Under the pieces are notes generated by a model. That model had not been told where the DNA came from, did not search any database, and saw only the letters and a list, made by a program, of their open reading frames with translations. DNA of 37,533 nt, taken from NCBI GenBank assembly GCA_903944895.1, contig CAJATL010000353.1, positions 1-37,533 of the forward strand. Direction: 5' to 3'. The position numbers and the translations under genes were made by a program. Positions 25,193 to 32,922 of the stretch are shown here, piece after piece; position 1 is the first letter of the stretch, and every line of letters begins with the position of its first letter. The stretch is from an uncultured Bacteroidota bacterium (GTDB taxonomy: Bacteria; Bacteroidota; Bacteroidia; Bacteroidales; 4484-276).

Positions 25193-26002
25193 ATGATTTT
25201 TTTAGAAAGAGCAAAATTTATTACCGATCTTGTTAAAAATCGGAACCTGATATATCACCTCGCCCGACGCGATTTCAAAATAAAATATGCCCGCAACTAT
25301 TTCGGACTGGCATGGGCTGTTCTGGAACCTCTGGCGCTTCTGGTAATTATGCTCATTGTTTTTACTTTTCTGCGTCACCGGGGCGATCGTGAAGAAGTTC
25401 CATTTGCCATTTACATGCTCACGGGTATGGCAGGTTTCGACTTCGTAAGCAAGGGACTTCAGCAGGCTACCATCAGCATCCGAAGCTATTCGTTCATGAT
25501 TAAATTGCTACATATTCCTACGATGTTTATCCCTTTAATAAGCATCATGGCAACCTTTTTTACCCATTTAATTGTGGTAGGTATTGCTATTATAATTATT
25601 GTGTTACACGGCATTGGATTTTCGTGGTACTGGTTTCAGCTGGTGTATTTTATGTTTGCTTCGTGGATGTTTTTAACAGGTATTACCCGGCTTACGGCTT
25701 CAATCGTAATTTTTATACAAGACCTGCAATACATCATTGGTATAGTTATGCGTGGAATGTTTTTTCTAACCCCGATTTTCTGGAGTATTGAAATGTTTCC
25801 GGAGCAATACCGCATCTATTTCAAACTAAACCCGCTGTATCATATTGTCGAAGGTTACCGCATGAGTTTGTTGTATCATAAACCTTTCTGGAGTGATGGT
25901 GTTTCACTGCTGTCGTTTTGGATTGTTACCATTTTCTTTTTAATTGCCGGAACTTATGTTTTTAAAAAACTGAGTCCCAACTTTGCTGATGCCATCCATT
26001 AA
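25193..26002 (+). CDS. wzm: ABC-2 type polysaccharide export permease (Wzm-like)
   Basis: A 269-residue membrane protein with about six hydrophobic segments after an N-terminal cytoplasmic stretch (NRNLIYHLARRDFKIKYAR, then NYFGLAWAVLEPL). This opening is typical of Wzm/KpsM/TagG permeases, which move O-antigen, capsule or teichoic acid across the inner membrane. The C-terminal YRIYFKLNPLYHIVEGYRMS motif also fits. The ATPase gene follows after 12 bases. Its position directly after five overlapping sulfotransferase genes is the best evidence that the product of this locus is an exported sulfated glycan. The symbol is by family; the exported polymer is unknown. Confidence 0.9.
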   Translation: MIFLERAKFITDLVKNRNLIYHLARRDFKIKYARNYFGLAWAVLEPLALLVIMLIVFTFLRHRGDREEVPFAIYMLTGMAGFDFVSKGLQQATISIRSYSFMIKLLHIPTMFIPLISIMATFFTHLIVVGIAIIIIVLHGIGFSWYWFQLVYFMFASWMFLTGITRLTASIVIFIQDLQYIIGIVMRGMFFLTPIFWSIEMFPEQYRIYFKLNPLYHIVEGYRMSLLYHKPFWSDGVSLLSFWIVTIFFLIAGTYVFKKLSPNFADAIH

Positions 26003-26014
26003 ACCATTGATTTT

Positions 26015-26818
26015 ATGAAAGAAAACATTCAAATCAGGCTACAAAACATCTCAAAACAATATCACCTTTACAATGCTAAGTCAGGAATGGTTTTTAGTGC
26101 CCTGATTCCATTTTTAAAGAAAAATTACCAACGGTTTACGGCGCTGGAAGATATCAGTTTTGAAGTGACAAAAGGCGAAATTGTAGGAATCATTGGGAGA
26201 AATGGTTCAGGGAAGTCAACCCTGTTAAGGATTATAGCAGGAATCTCAACTCCAACAACAGGTACAGTAGAAGTTAAAGGGAAGCTAATCCCCCTTTTTG
26301 AGCTGGGCACAGGGTTTCATCAGGAACTCACCGGACGTGAAAATCTTTACTATTTCACTTTATTGCAGAATTTCGACAAAAACAAATCAGCCAAAATTAT
26401 CGAAGAGGCCATCGTATTTGCCGATATTGGTGATTTTATTGACCAGCCAATCCGTGTTTATTCCCGTGGGATGAAGTCGAGGCTTTCGTTTGCAATAAGC
26501 ATTTATGTTGAAGCCGACATCCTGGTGATTGATGAAGCACTTGCAGTGGGAGATGCCGCATTTAAGGAAAAAAGCTATGAAAAATTTCATGAACTGATTA
26601 CTTCCGGAAAAACCATCCTGCTGGTTACCCATTCCGAAAAAGAGATTGAAAATGTTTGCACACGCGCCATTTTGCTTCACCAGGGGAAGATGCTGATGGA
26701 TGGGCCCCCGGCTGAGGTTGTGGAAGCTTACAGGGTTATGAACGGAAAGCAGGCCAGGAAGGGGAATGGTAAAAAAATAAACACGGAGACACGGATTACA
26801 CTGAGAGACACAGAGTAA
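26015..26818 (+). CDS. wzt: ABC polysaccharide export ATPase (Wzt-like), C-terminus from a repeat
   Basis: A 267-residue ATP-binding subunit. The Walker A motif is GIIGRNGSGKST (about residues 66-77), the signature YSRGMKSRLS, Walker B ILVIDEALAVGD and the switch His in LLVTHSEKE. The family fit is the polysaccharide/polyol phosphate exporter group. It has no C-terminal glycan-binding domain like that of E. coli O9a Wzt, so the terminal sugar is probably not read by this subunit. The last 15 residues (from about Lys253) and the stop codon are encoded by a dispersed repeat (26778-26820) that recurs outside any gene at 26943-26985; the ancestral C-terminus was presumably different. It is the last gene of the packed run that begins at 19448. 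Confidence 0.9.
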   Translation: MKENIQIRLQNISKQYHLYNAKSGMVFSALIPFLKKNYQRFTALEDISFEVTKGEIVGIIGRNGSGKSTLLRIIAGISTPTTGTVEVKGKLIPLFELGTGFHQELTGRENLYYFTLLQNFDKNKSAKIIEEAIVFADIGDFIDQPIRVYSRGMKSRLSFAISIYVEADILVIDEALAVGDAAFKEKSYEKFHELITSGKTILLVTHSEKEIENVCTRAILLHQGKMLMDGPPAEVVEAYRVMNGKQARKGNGKKINTETRITLRDTE

Positions 26819-26985
26819 GATTTTTTTGCTTTTTGCTTTTTGCTTTTTGCTTTTTGTTTCTTTTACCTCTGTGTTACTCCGTGGTCTCTGTGCCTCCGTG
26901 GTAAAAAAATTGCACACAGAAAAACACGGAAAAGTAAAAAATTAAACACGGAGACACGGATTACACTGAGAGACACAGAGTAAGA
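26778..26985. repeat. direct and inverted copies of a CACGGAGACACGG-type repeat
   Basis: A 43-base sequence (starting TAAACACGGAGACACGG) occurs identically at 26778-26820 and 26943-26985. A related inverted copy lies at 26865-26901. Between them, 26823-26856 is a 7-base microsatellite (GCTTTTT, four full units). The first copy forms the end of the ABC ATPase gene. The open frame on the minus strand here (26387-26917) is an artefact of the repeat. Confidence 0.9.
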
Positions 26986-27033
26986 ATTTTTTTGTTATTT
27001 GTTTTTTGGTTCGGTTTAAAAACTGTTGACTTT

Positions 27034-27184
27034 GGGCTAAAATCCGGTAACTGTCTGTTTTTCAATTGCCCCGACCTTAGTTTCGACAGGCTCAACTACC
27101 ACAGTCGGGGCAAGTGATATACATGATATTCCTGGCTTTAGCCACAATAATAAAATTTGTGGTACCTTTTTAGACTGGACTCAT
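27034..27184. repeat. nested hairpin repeat, copy B, with an insertion
   Basis: GGGCTAAAATCC at 27034-27045 and the following bases match the reverse complement of the right half of copy A. The central palindrome is interrupted by about 24 bases around 27079-27103 that themselves look like a common dispersed repeat. The trailing box TTTTTAGACTGGACTCAT is at 27167-27184 in the same direction as elsewhere, so the hairpin is inverted relative to the box. Nothing else is seen in 26990-27251. Confidence 0.7.
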
Positions 27185-27251
27185 TATTAAAAACTTGAAA
27201 CCGTTTTGTAACCCTGATTTTTCTATGCTTCTATCATAATTAATCCTACAA

Positions 27252-28658
27252 ATGGAACCAACCGACTGGCGAGATTTTTTTGAAACGACAGCACCCATGC
27301 GAGTAAAGTGGAACAGGAAGAACCGGTTTTATCACAGGTGCCTCCAACAATACTATACTTTTATTATCCCACCCGATAAACGGATTCTTGAGCTTGGGTG
27401 CGGAACTGGTGATTTGCTTCGATCAGTAAATCCGGCTTATGGTGTTGGACTCGACTTCTCCGAAACAATCGTTAACATTGCAAAAAATAAACATCCTGAT
27501 TTGAGATTTATCCTGGCAGATGCCGTTGAATATGAGCCGGACGAAACGTTTGATTACATCATTTTATCCGACTTGCTGGGTAGTTTGTGGGATGTGCAGA
27601 GAGCGTTTCACAACCTAAGAAAAGCCTGTCATCAAAAAACCCGCATTGTTATCTCCAACTATAATTTCATGTGGGAACCTGCAAATATTATTGCGGAAAA
27701 AACCAGGTTTAAACTGCCTCAACCCCGGCAAAACTGGCTGTCGAGTGCCGATATTCTGGCGCTTCTGAGGCTCGAAGGCTTTGAAAATGTAACTGTTACC
27801 AAAAAGCTTTTGTTTCCTTTTAACATTCCGGGAATCAGTTATCTTATCAATCATTTCGCTGCAAATCTTCCGCTGATTAATTCACTAAACCTGGTTAATC
27901 TTATTGTTGCCCGACCAGTGATGGAGCGAAATACCCAAAGGAGTGTTTCGATTATTATTCCTGCAAAAAATGAGTTTGGAAACATCGAAAATGCAATTAT
28001 CCGAACTCCCGCATTTGGACTGAACCAGGAATTTATTTTTGTTTATGGCGAATCTTCGGATGGTACTTTTGATGAGATGATTAGGGTGAAAGAAAAATAC
28101 CCGCAAAAGGACATCAAAGTACTGATGCAGACTGGGAAAGGAAAAGGAAATGCTGTCCGCGATGGTTTTGGTGCAGCCGGTGGAGAGGTGCTCATGATTC
28201 TGGATGCCGATCTTACGGTACCCCCCGAAGATTTGCCCAAGTTTTATAAAGCTTTAATACAAAACAAGGGTGATTTTATCAATGGGTGTCGCCTGGTTTA
28301 CCCGCTCCAAAAGCAGTCAATGCGCATATTAAATTACATGGCCAATAAAATGTTTGGTGGTCTGTTCAGTTGGATCCTGGGGCAACGGTTAAAAGATACT
28401 TTGTGTGGCACAAAGGTTTTATTTAAAGATGACTATAACGACATCAGCAAAAACCGTGACTATTTCGGTGATTTTGATCCTTTTGGCGATTTTGATCTGC
28501 TGTTTGGCGCCTCAAAATTAAATCTTAAAATAGTCGAAATTAATATCCGTTACCGCGAGCGCGATTATGGCACAACACAGATAAGCCGGTTTAAACATGG
28601 CTGGTTACTTGTAAAAATGAGCTTTTTCGCTGCACGAAAAATTAAATTTACCGGATGA
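27252..28658 (+). CDS. fused SAM methyltransferase and GT2 (DPM1-like) glycosyltransferase
   Basis: A 468-residue bifunctional protein. The N-terminal part (about 1-215) is a class I methyltransferase: ILELGCGTGDLL at about 46-57, an acidic LDFSE loop and FDYIILSDLLGSL. The C-terminal part (about 228-468) is a GT2 glycosyltransferase of the dolichyl/undecaprenyl-phosphate type (VSIIIPAKNEFGN, YGESSDGT, MILDADLTVP at about 315, LCGTKVLFK, FDFDLLFGA-like acidic segment, RYRERDYG). There is no C-terminal membrane anchor. The GT part probably charges a lipid phosphate with a sugar, and the methyltransferase may act on the same sugar. The stop overlaps the next start by four bases (28655-28658), and the next gene is a membrane protein that could use the lipid-linked sugar. 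Confidence 0.87.
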   Translation: MEPTDWRDFFETTAPMRVKWNRKNRFYHRCLQQYYTFIIPPDKRILELGCGTGDLLRSVNPAYGVGLDFSETIVNIAKNKHPDLRFILADAVEYEPDETFDYIILSDLLGSLWDVQRAFHNLRKACHQKTRIVISNYNFMWEPANIIAEKTRFKLPQPRQNWLSSADILALLRLEGFENVTVTKKLLFPFNIPGISYLINHFAANLPLINSLNLVNLIVARPVMERNTQRSVSIIIPAKNEFGNIENAIIRTPAFGLNQEFIFVYGESSDGTFDEMIRVKEKYPQKDIKVLMQTGKGKGNAVRDGFGAAGGEVLMILDADLTVPPEDLPKFYKALIQNKGDFINGCRLVYPLQKQSMRILNYMANKMFGGLFSWILGQRLKDTLCGTKVLFKDDYNDISKNRDYFGDFDPFGDFDLLFGASKLNLKIVEINIRYRERDYGTTQISRFKHGWLLVKMSFFAARKIKFTG

Positions 28659-30664
28659 ACAAAAGTATCAAAATATTGGTTTTGATATTTCTAACCGTCA
28701 CAGCAGGCGGCTTTAGCTTTTATAAGATATTGACCACCGGTTATGATTCTACGCTTATCACAATTGTTCTTAACCAGGACACTGCCCCGGATATGTATCA
28801 AATATTTTTCGATTCAGGAAATGGATTTAATGAGCGCGAATCGGTTGTAAGTTATTTTGACCCTGCAAAAAGCCATATACTAAGTTTTACCATAACAGGC
28901 AGCAGGTTCCGATATTTCCGCATTGACCCCGGGACAAAAGAATCGCTGATAAAAATCAGTCAGATTTGCCTAAGCCACGGCAAAACCAACATCTGCTGGC
29001 AGGGAACTGATCTCAACAGATATCTTACACCAGTACACGATATTTCGGAAATCGCACTTGCCAACAACGAGCTGGTTATAAGAACATCCGGTAATGACCC
29101 CTATTTAAATTTTAATGCTGATATCAATCAATTTATTGAGTTTAAATTTGATTGGAAAAAGATAGTTTTAACGTTTATCGAAATAGCCCTGCTTTTGACC
29201 CTCATCATATTCCTGCTATTTTTTTATGATGAGTCGAAACATTTCGTGATGAAGTATAGACTGTTTACAATTTTTCAAAAAATCCAACCCGGCAAATTTT
29301 TCCTGGTAGTTGCCTTTTTTTGGGGACTATTGATGGTTTTCGTTACACCACCTTTTCAGGTTCCGGACGAAGCATCTCATTTTTACAGGAGTTACCAGGT
29401 TTGCAATTTAAAATTTTTTCCTCTATCCAAAAATAACACGCTTGGAGGGTTGGTGCCAAATAGTATTATCAGCTATTTATCAGGATTCAACCACCTGCCC
29501 TTTCACCCAGAGGCAAAAACCTCGCCCGCAATAATTCTTTCGGGTTTTAATACCAGCCTTAATGCAGACAATCAGATATTTGTTCAGCATATCAACAGCG
29601 CACAATACACGCCTTTGCTCTATGTTCCTCAGTCGGTCGGGATGTTTTTGCCCCGTATTTTTAATGCTTCGCCGCCGATATTATTTTATGCCGGACGAAT
29701 TGGGAATCTTTTGCTTTGGGGATTATTGATTTACACGGCCATTTTAATTAGCCCGATCTTTAAATGGACATTTTTGTTGCTGGCATTGTTGCCCATGTCA
29801 GTCAATCAGGCTGCATCGTTAAGCCCTGATGGCATGATAAACGGTGTCTCATTCTTCCTTGTGGCATTGGTTTTAAAAATGGCCTTTACCAGGAATCATG
29901 TCATTTCTATCAAAGAGATCGTTATAACACTCTTGCTGGTGTTTTTTTTAACCATTGCCAAAAATGTCTATTTTTTGCTGGGGGGTTTGGTCCTGCTCAT
30001 TTCAAAGGAAAGATTTACCACTCAAAAATCCAGGGTAATGCTTTATGCTGGTGTAAGTTTTGCAATTGTTGCCGCTTTTGTTGTTAACATGCTTTATTTT
30101 AAACTTATCAGCCATGGTTTGGACTTGTCGGGAGGGCTTTATGCCAGCTATCCCGGTTACCCAAAGGATATTTATCCTTTTAAACAATTCATGCACATTA
30201 TCAATGATTTACCTGGTTATTTTTTGGCCGTGCTAAATTACTTTACAAACTATTCGATAATAACAGTAAAAGGATGTATTGGCATCCTTGGCTGGTTTGA
30301 TACACCGTTGCCCAGGACATTTTATTATTTTGTTGTTTTCATTTTGATTATCACTGCACTTTTGGATAAAAATAAAAACGTTTGTTTGATGTTCAGCCAT
30401 AAAATCCTTGTTAGTTTAATTGCGATACTTTCGGTTGTTACAATTCTAACCGTATTATATCTTGTTTGGATGCCTTTAGGCGCGCAACAATTAGACCTGA
30501 TTCATGGTAGGTACCTGATTCCGCTGACTCCTGTTTTAATGTTGATATTTTACAATCGGAAGTTAAACGCGCCCAATCGGTTCCTTCCATTGGTTTCGGT
30601 AATAACTGTAATAGTTTTCTTTATTGTCACTTTAAGTTCGGTAATTATGAGGTATTATGTGTAA
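28655..30664 (+). CDS. DUF2142 polytopic membrane protein, probable GT-C glycosyltransferase
   Basis: A 669-residue protein. An N-terminal membrane segment (about 7-24), a periplasmic region of about 140 residues and a second segment near 170-190 precede a large hydrophobic core with about ten further segments. The hallmark is FVTPPFQVPDEASHFYRSYQ near residue 228, the DUF2142 signature, with an acidic pair in a position like the catalytic loop of GT-C enzymes. DUF2142 proteins recur in bacterial cell-surface glycan loci. Transfer of a polyprenyl-phosphate sugar made by the upstream GT2 is a reasonable inference, not shown. It overlaps the upstream gene by four bases and the downstream methyltransferase gene by eight. 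Confidence 0.85.
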   Translation: MNKSIKILVLIFLTVTAGGFSFYKILTTGYDSTLITIVLNQDTAPDMYQIFFDSGNGFNERESVVSYFDPAKSHILSFTITGSRFRYFRIDPGTKESLIKISQICLSHGKTNICWQGTDLNRYLTPVHDISEIALANNELVIRTSGNDPYLNFNADINQFIEFKFDWKKIVLTFIEIALLLTLIIFLLFFYDESKHFVMKYRLFTIFQKIQPGKFFLVVAFFWGLLMVFVTPPFQVPDEASHFYRSYQVCNLKFFPLSKNNTLGGLVPNSIISYLSGFNHLPFHPEAKTSPAIILSGFNTSLNADNQIFVQHINSAQYTPLLYVPQSVGMFLPRIFNASPPILFYAGRIGNLLLWGLLIYTAILISPIFKWTFLLLALLPMSVNQAASLSPDGMINGVSFFLVALVLKMAFTRNHVISIKEIVITLLLVFFLTIAKNVYFLLGGLVLLISKERFTTQKSRVMLYAGVSFAIVAAFVVNMLYFKLISHGLDLSGGLYASYPGYPKDIYPFKQFMHIINDLPGYFLAVLNYFTNYSIITVKGCIGILGWFDTPLPRTFYYFVVFILIITALLDKNKNVCLMFSHKILVSLIAILSVVTILTVLYLVWMPLGAQQLDLIHGRYLIPLTPVLMLIFYNRKLNAPNRFLPLVSVITVIVFFIVTLSSVIMRYYV

Positions 30665-31403
30665 AACTTCTAAAAACACATCGGATCAGCGAACCGAAAA
30701 TGAGATTGCTCATGGAAAATACCTCGCTGCCAACGACCCGCAGAAAGTCTGGAACTGGGATTCGCCTGCTGGAAGGGTCAGATGGGAGCGCCGCAAAAAC
30801 ATGCTTCTTGGCCAACTAAATAACAGGAATAAGGTATTGGAAATTGGTTGTGGAACAGGGTTACTTACCAGCGAAATCGGTAAAATGAATGTCCGGCTTA
30901 CTGTAATTGATATTTCGGTGGATTTACTTGAAATTGCCAGAAAAAACAACGCCAGCACCAACACAACCTTTCTATTGGAGGATGCAGCCAATATGTCTTT
31001 TGATGATGGTTCATTTGATATTATCATCGGTTCATCAGTTTTTCATCATCTCGATGTTGGAAGGGCAACCTCTGAGTTTTTCCGGGTACTTAAACCGGGT
31101 GGAAAAATGGTTTTTACCGAGCCAAACATGTTAAACCCGCAGATTGCTTTACAGAAAAACTGGCCTTATCTCAAAAAGCGAATGGGCGATTCGCCCGATG
31201 AAACTGCTTTTATCCGCTGGAATTTACACCGCCAGCTCAAAAGAAGCGGATTCGTTCAAGTTGAGATTACCCCGTTCGATTTTATGCATCCATCGCTGCC
31301 GGAGTGGCTGATTAATCCAATTGATAACTTTTTGGAATACCTCGAAAAAGTACCAGTAGTAAAGGAAATTGCGGGTTCATTATTTATCAGGGCTATAAAA
31401 TGA
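30657..31403 (+). CDS. class I SAM-dependent methyltransferase
   Basis: A 248-residue protein with the standard Methyltransf_11 pattern: VLEIGCGTGLLTSEI at about 60-74 (SAM-binding motif I), VIDISVDLLEIARKN (acidic loop), FDIIIGSSVFHHLD, then FRVLKPGGKMVFTEPN. It is related to small-molecule and sugar methyltransferases; the acceptor cannot be inferred from sequence. It starts inside the previous gene (eight-base overlap), and its TGA is shared with the next gene's ATG (31400-31403). The gene therefore sits in a four-gene coupled unit, suggesting methyl decoration of the same glycan or its lipid-linked precursor. Confidence 0.88.
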   Translation: MCKTSKNTSDQRTENEIAHGKYLAANDPQKVWNWDSPAGRVRWERRKNMLLGQLNNRNKVLEIGCGTGLLTSEIGKMNVRLTVIDISVDLLEIARKNNASTNTTFLLEDAANMSFDDGSFDIIIGSSVFHHLDVGRATSEFFRVLKPGGKMVFTEPNMLNPQIALQKNWPYLKKRMGDSPDETAFIRWNLHRQLKRSGFVQVEITPFDFMHPSLPEWLINPIDNFLEYLEKVPVVKEIAGSLFIRAIK

Positions 31404-32157
31404 TTTGTTTCAAATACAAATTTGATGTACCACTCGATTCGATCGAAAGAACTTTAGCGCACCAGAAAATACTCGCATCGAAACCTTTTCTGAGAAAGAT
31501 TTATCTGGAATGGTACAAATGGTTTGTTGGTTCTTCCCGATTATACGAAACCGAAAAAATACTCGAAATAGGCTCAGGAGGTGGTTTTCTTGAAGAATTA
31601 CTTCCCATCATTATTACTTCGGACATTCAACCGATTGAAGGTGTAGGATTATGCTTTTCGGCACTGGAAATTCCATTGGAAAATCAATCGTTAGATGGGA
31701 TTTATATGGTAAATGTGTTCCATCATATTGCCGATACCGAAATGTTTCTTGGACAGGCCTACCGGTTGTTGCAGCTTAATGGCCTGATAATCATGGTGGA
31801 ACCTGCCAATAACATCTGGAGCAGATTTGTTTAATAAAATTTCATCACGAAAATTTTGATTCAAAAGGGGGTTGGGGATTTAGTGATGCCGGAGCGGTCA
31901 GTTCATCAAATGTGGCATTACCCTGGATTGTTTTTATACGCGACAGACATCTTTTTAAAATCCGGTTCCCCGGCTTTGAGATCGAAAGTATCCATTTTCA
32001 TACTTCTTTCGTGTACATTTTGAGTGGTGGATTTACTTTTCGGAATCTTGTTCCCGGATTTTTATTCGGAACACTCAACTTGATTGATAAAATTCTCTGC
32101 CGTTTATCCTCCCAATTCGCTATGTTTATGACGGTTAAAATCAGAAAGGTTTTCTGA
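31400..32157 (+). pseudogene. SAM-dependent methyltransferase with one frameshift
   Basis: The first 144 residues (31400-31834) hold a methyltransferase core: KILEIGSGGGFLEEL near 52-66, LDGIYMVNVFHHIAD, LLQLNGLIIMVEPANN. The frame then hits two stops (TAA TAA, 31832-31837). The expected continuation resumes in the -1 frame from about 31831: FHHENFDSKGGWGF, NVALPWIVFIRDRH, ending at TGA 32155-32157. The two parts join without a gap, so a single missing base near 31826-31832 explains everything. It is either a recent inactivating mutation or a base-calling error. The start overlaps the preceding methyltransferase stop, so the gene was part of the coupled unit from 27252. Confidence 0.8.
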
Positions 32158-32202
32158 AATATTTTACCAAAACAAAATTATATCTTTTGGTTTAGAAATT
32201 GC

Positions 32203-32356
32203 ATGAAAAACTCAATTAACATCAACCGACATATTTGGAATGAAAAACATGACTGGAAAAAAATGGCGACGAATGGGATGGTCTGGCACTTAAATACAAG
32301 GTAGATTATGATTATTATGTCTGGTTTAAAAAGGCATCAATAATAAAAAAAAATAT
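32203..32356 (+). pseudogene. 5' remnant of another methyltransferase
   Basis: From ATG 32203 the frame reads MKNSININ, then HIWNEKHDWKK. At a run of seven A (32237-32243) the sense continues one frame away as NGDEWDGLALKYKV and DYDYYVWFKK. The WNxxHDW...GDEW pattern resembles the N-termini of SAM methyltransferases from glycan and secondary-metabolite clusters. The sequence is then cut by hairpin repeat copy C at 32357. Both a frameshift and a truncation make it non-functional. The family call rests on a short stretch. Confidence 0.5.
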
Positions 32357-32474
32357 GGCTAAAGCCATGAATATCACGAACATCAATTGCTCTGACCTTA
32401 AGGTCGGGGCAATTATAAACCAGGTAGTTACCGGGCTTTAGCCCAAAATCAACCCGTTTTTATACTGGACTCAT
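32357..32474. repeat. nested hairpin repeat, copy C
   Basis: Left arm GGCTAAAGCC (32357-32366), right arm GGGCTTTAGCCC (32433-32444), and an inner imperfect 30-base palindrome at 32385-32414 (two mismatched pairs). The trailing box TTTTTATACTGGACTCAT is at 32457-32474. It has the same orientation and layout as copy A. Confidence 0.8.
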
Positions 32475-32611
32475 GGTTTAAATTCGGTCTCGTTGATGTT
32501 TTTAAACATCAGATTGTAAAACCACTTTTCTTTTGATTTGTCAAGTAGCTTGCACTGTTTTTCGCTGAGTTCTGTTGTAAAAATGAATAATCCCAACTGA
32601 TTGTTTGTTTT
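32471..32611 (-). pseudogene. possible N-terminal fragment of an IS transposase
   Basis: On the minus strand the frame from about 32611 reads KTNNQLGLFIFTTELSEKQ, CKLLDKSKEKWFYNLMFKNI, NETEF and then stops within the trailing box of repeat C. The NNQLxLF...LSxKQxxLL...F..I.F.xIxE layout resembles the start of some Bacteroidota IS transposases. Only about 45 residues remain, and no inverted repeats or DDE motif are present. The call is tentative; it could be chance. Confidence 0.35.
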
Positions 32612-32662
32612 AAACCTATTTCTCTTAGTTGTTAAATCCGAAACAAAGATATGTATTATATT

Positions 32663-32717
32663 ATTGATAATCAAATAAATACGTTTTACGTAAAACAATT
32701 TGTACTATTGATAATCA
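32663..32717. repeat. 11-base direct repeats around a 14-base palindrome
   Basis: ATTGATAATCA occurs at 32663-32673 and 32707-32717, 44 bases apart. Between them is the perfect palindrome GTTTTACGTAAAAC (32682-32695). The layout is operator-like, but no intact gene starts just next to it. The rest of 32158-32922 beyond the listed elements shows nothing I can support. Confidence 0.5.
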
Positions 32718-32828
32718 GACACTTACAAAATTGCTCATACATTTATTTTCATTCAATTTCAATGAGTTACAAATGCCATTTATTAACAGTTTCAAGTCAA
32801 AAAATTATTGCTAATTTCGTCCAAAACC

Positions 32829-32846
32829 TTTTTAGACTGGACTCAT
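32829..32846 (+). repeat. solo trailing box TTTTTAGACTGGACTCAT (copy D)
   Basis: Identical to 27167-27184 and followed in both places by a related stretch (TTAT then AAAC and GAAACCGTTTT). It lies 77 bases before the sulfotransferase start at 32923; copy B's box lies 68 bases before the gene at 27252. The shared leader could be a repeat end, a module border or a regulatory element. Confidence 0.7.
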
Positions 32847-32922
32847 TATAAACAAGAAACCGTTTTAAGGATATAGTCCTACAGTTATCACAGGCATTCA
32901 AAATATCAATAAAACCTAAAGC

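Noticed and set aside
26387-26917. 176-codon minus-strand frame
   Set aside because: It is antisense to the ABC ATPase and reads through the microsatellite and the CACGGAG repeat (giving KSKKQKAKSKK), a typical repeat artefact.
32651-32851. 66-codon plus-strand frame
   Set aside because: It crosses the palindrome/direct-repeat site and the solo box, and its sequence shows no protein family.
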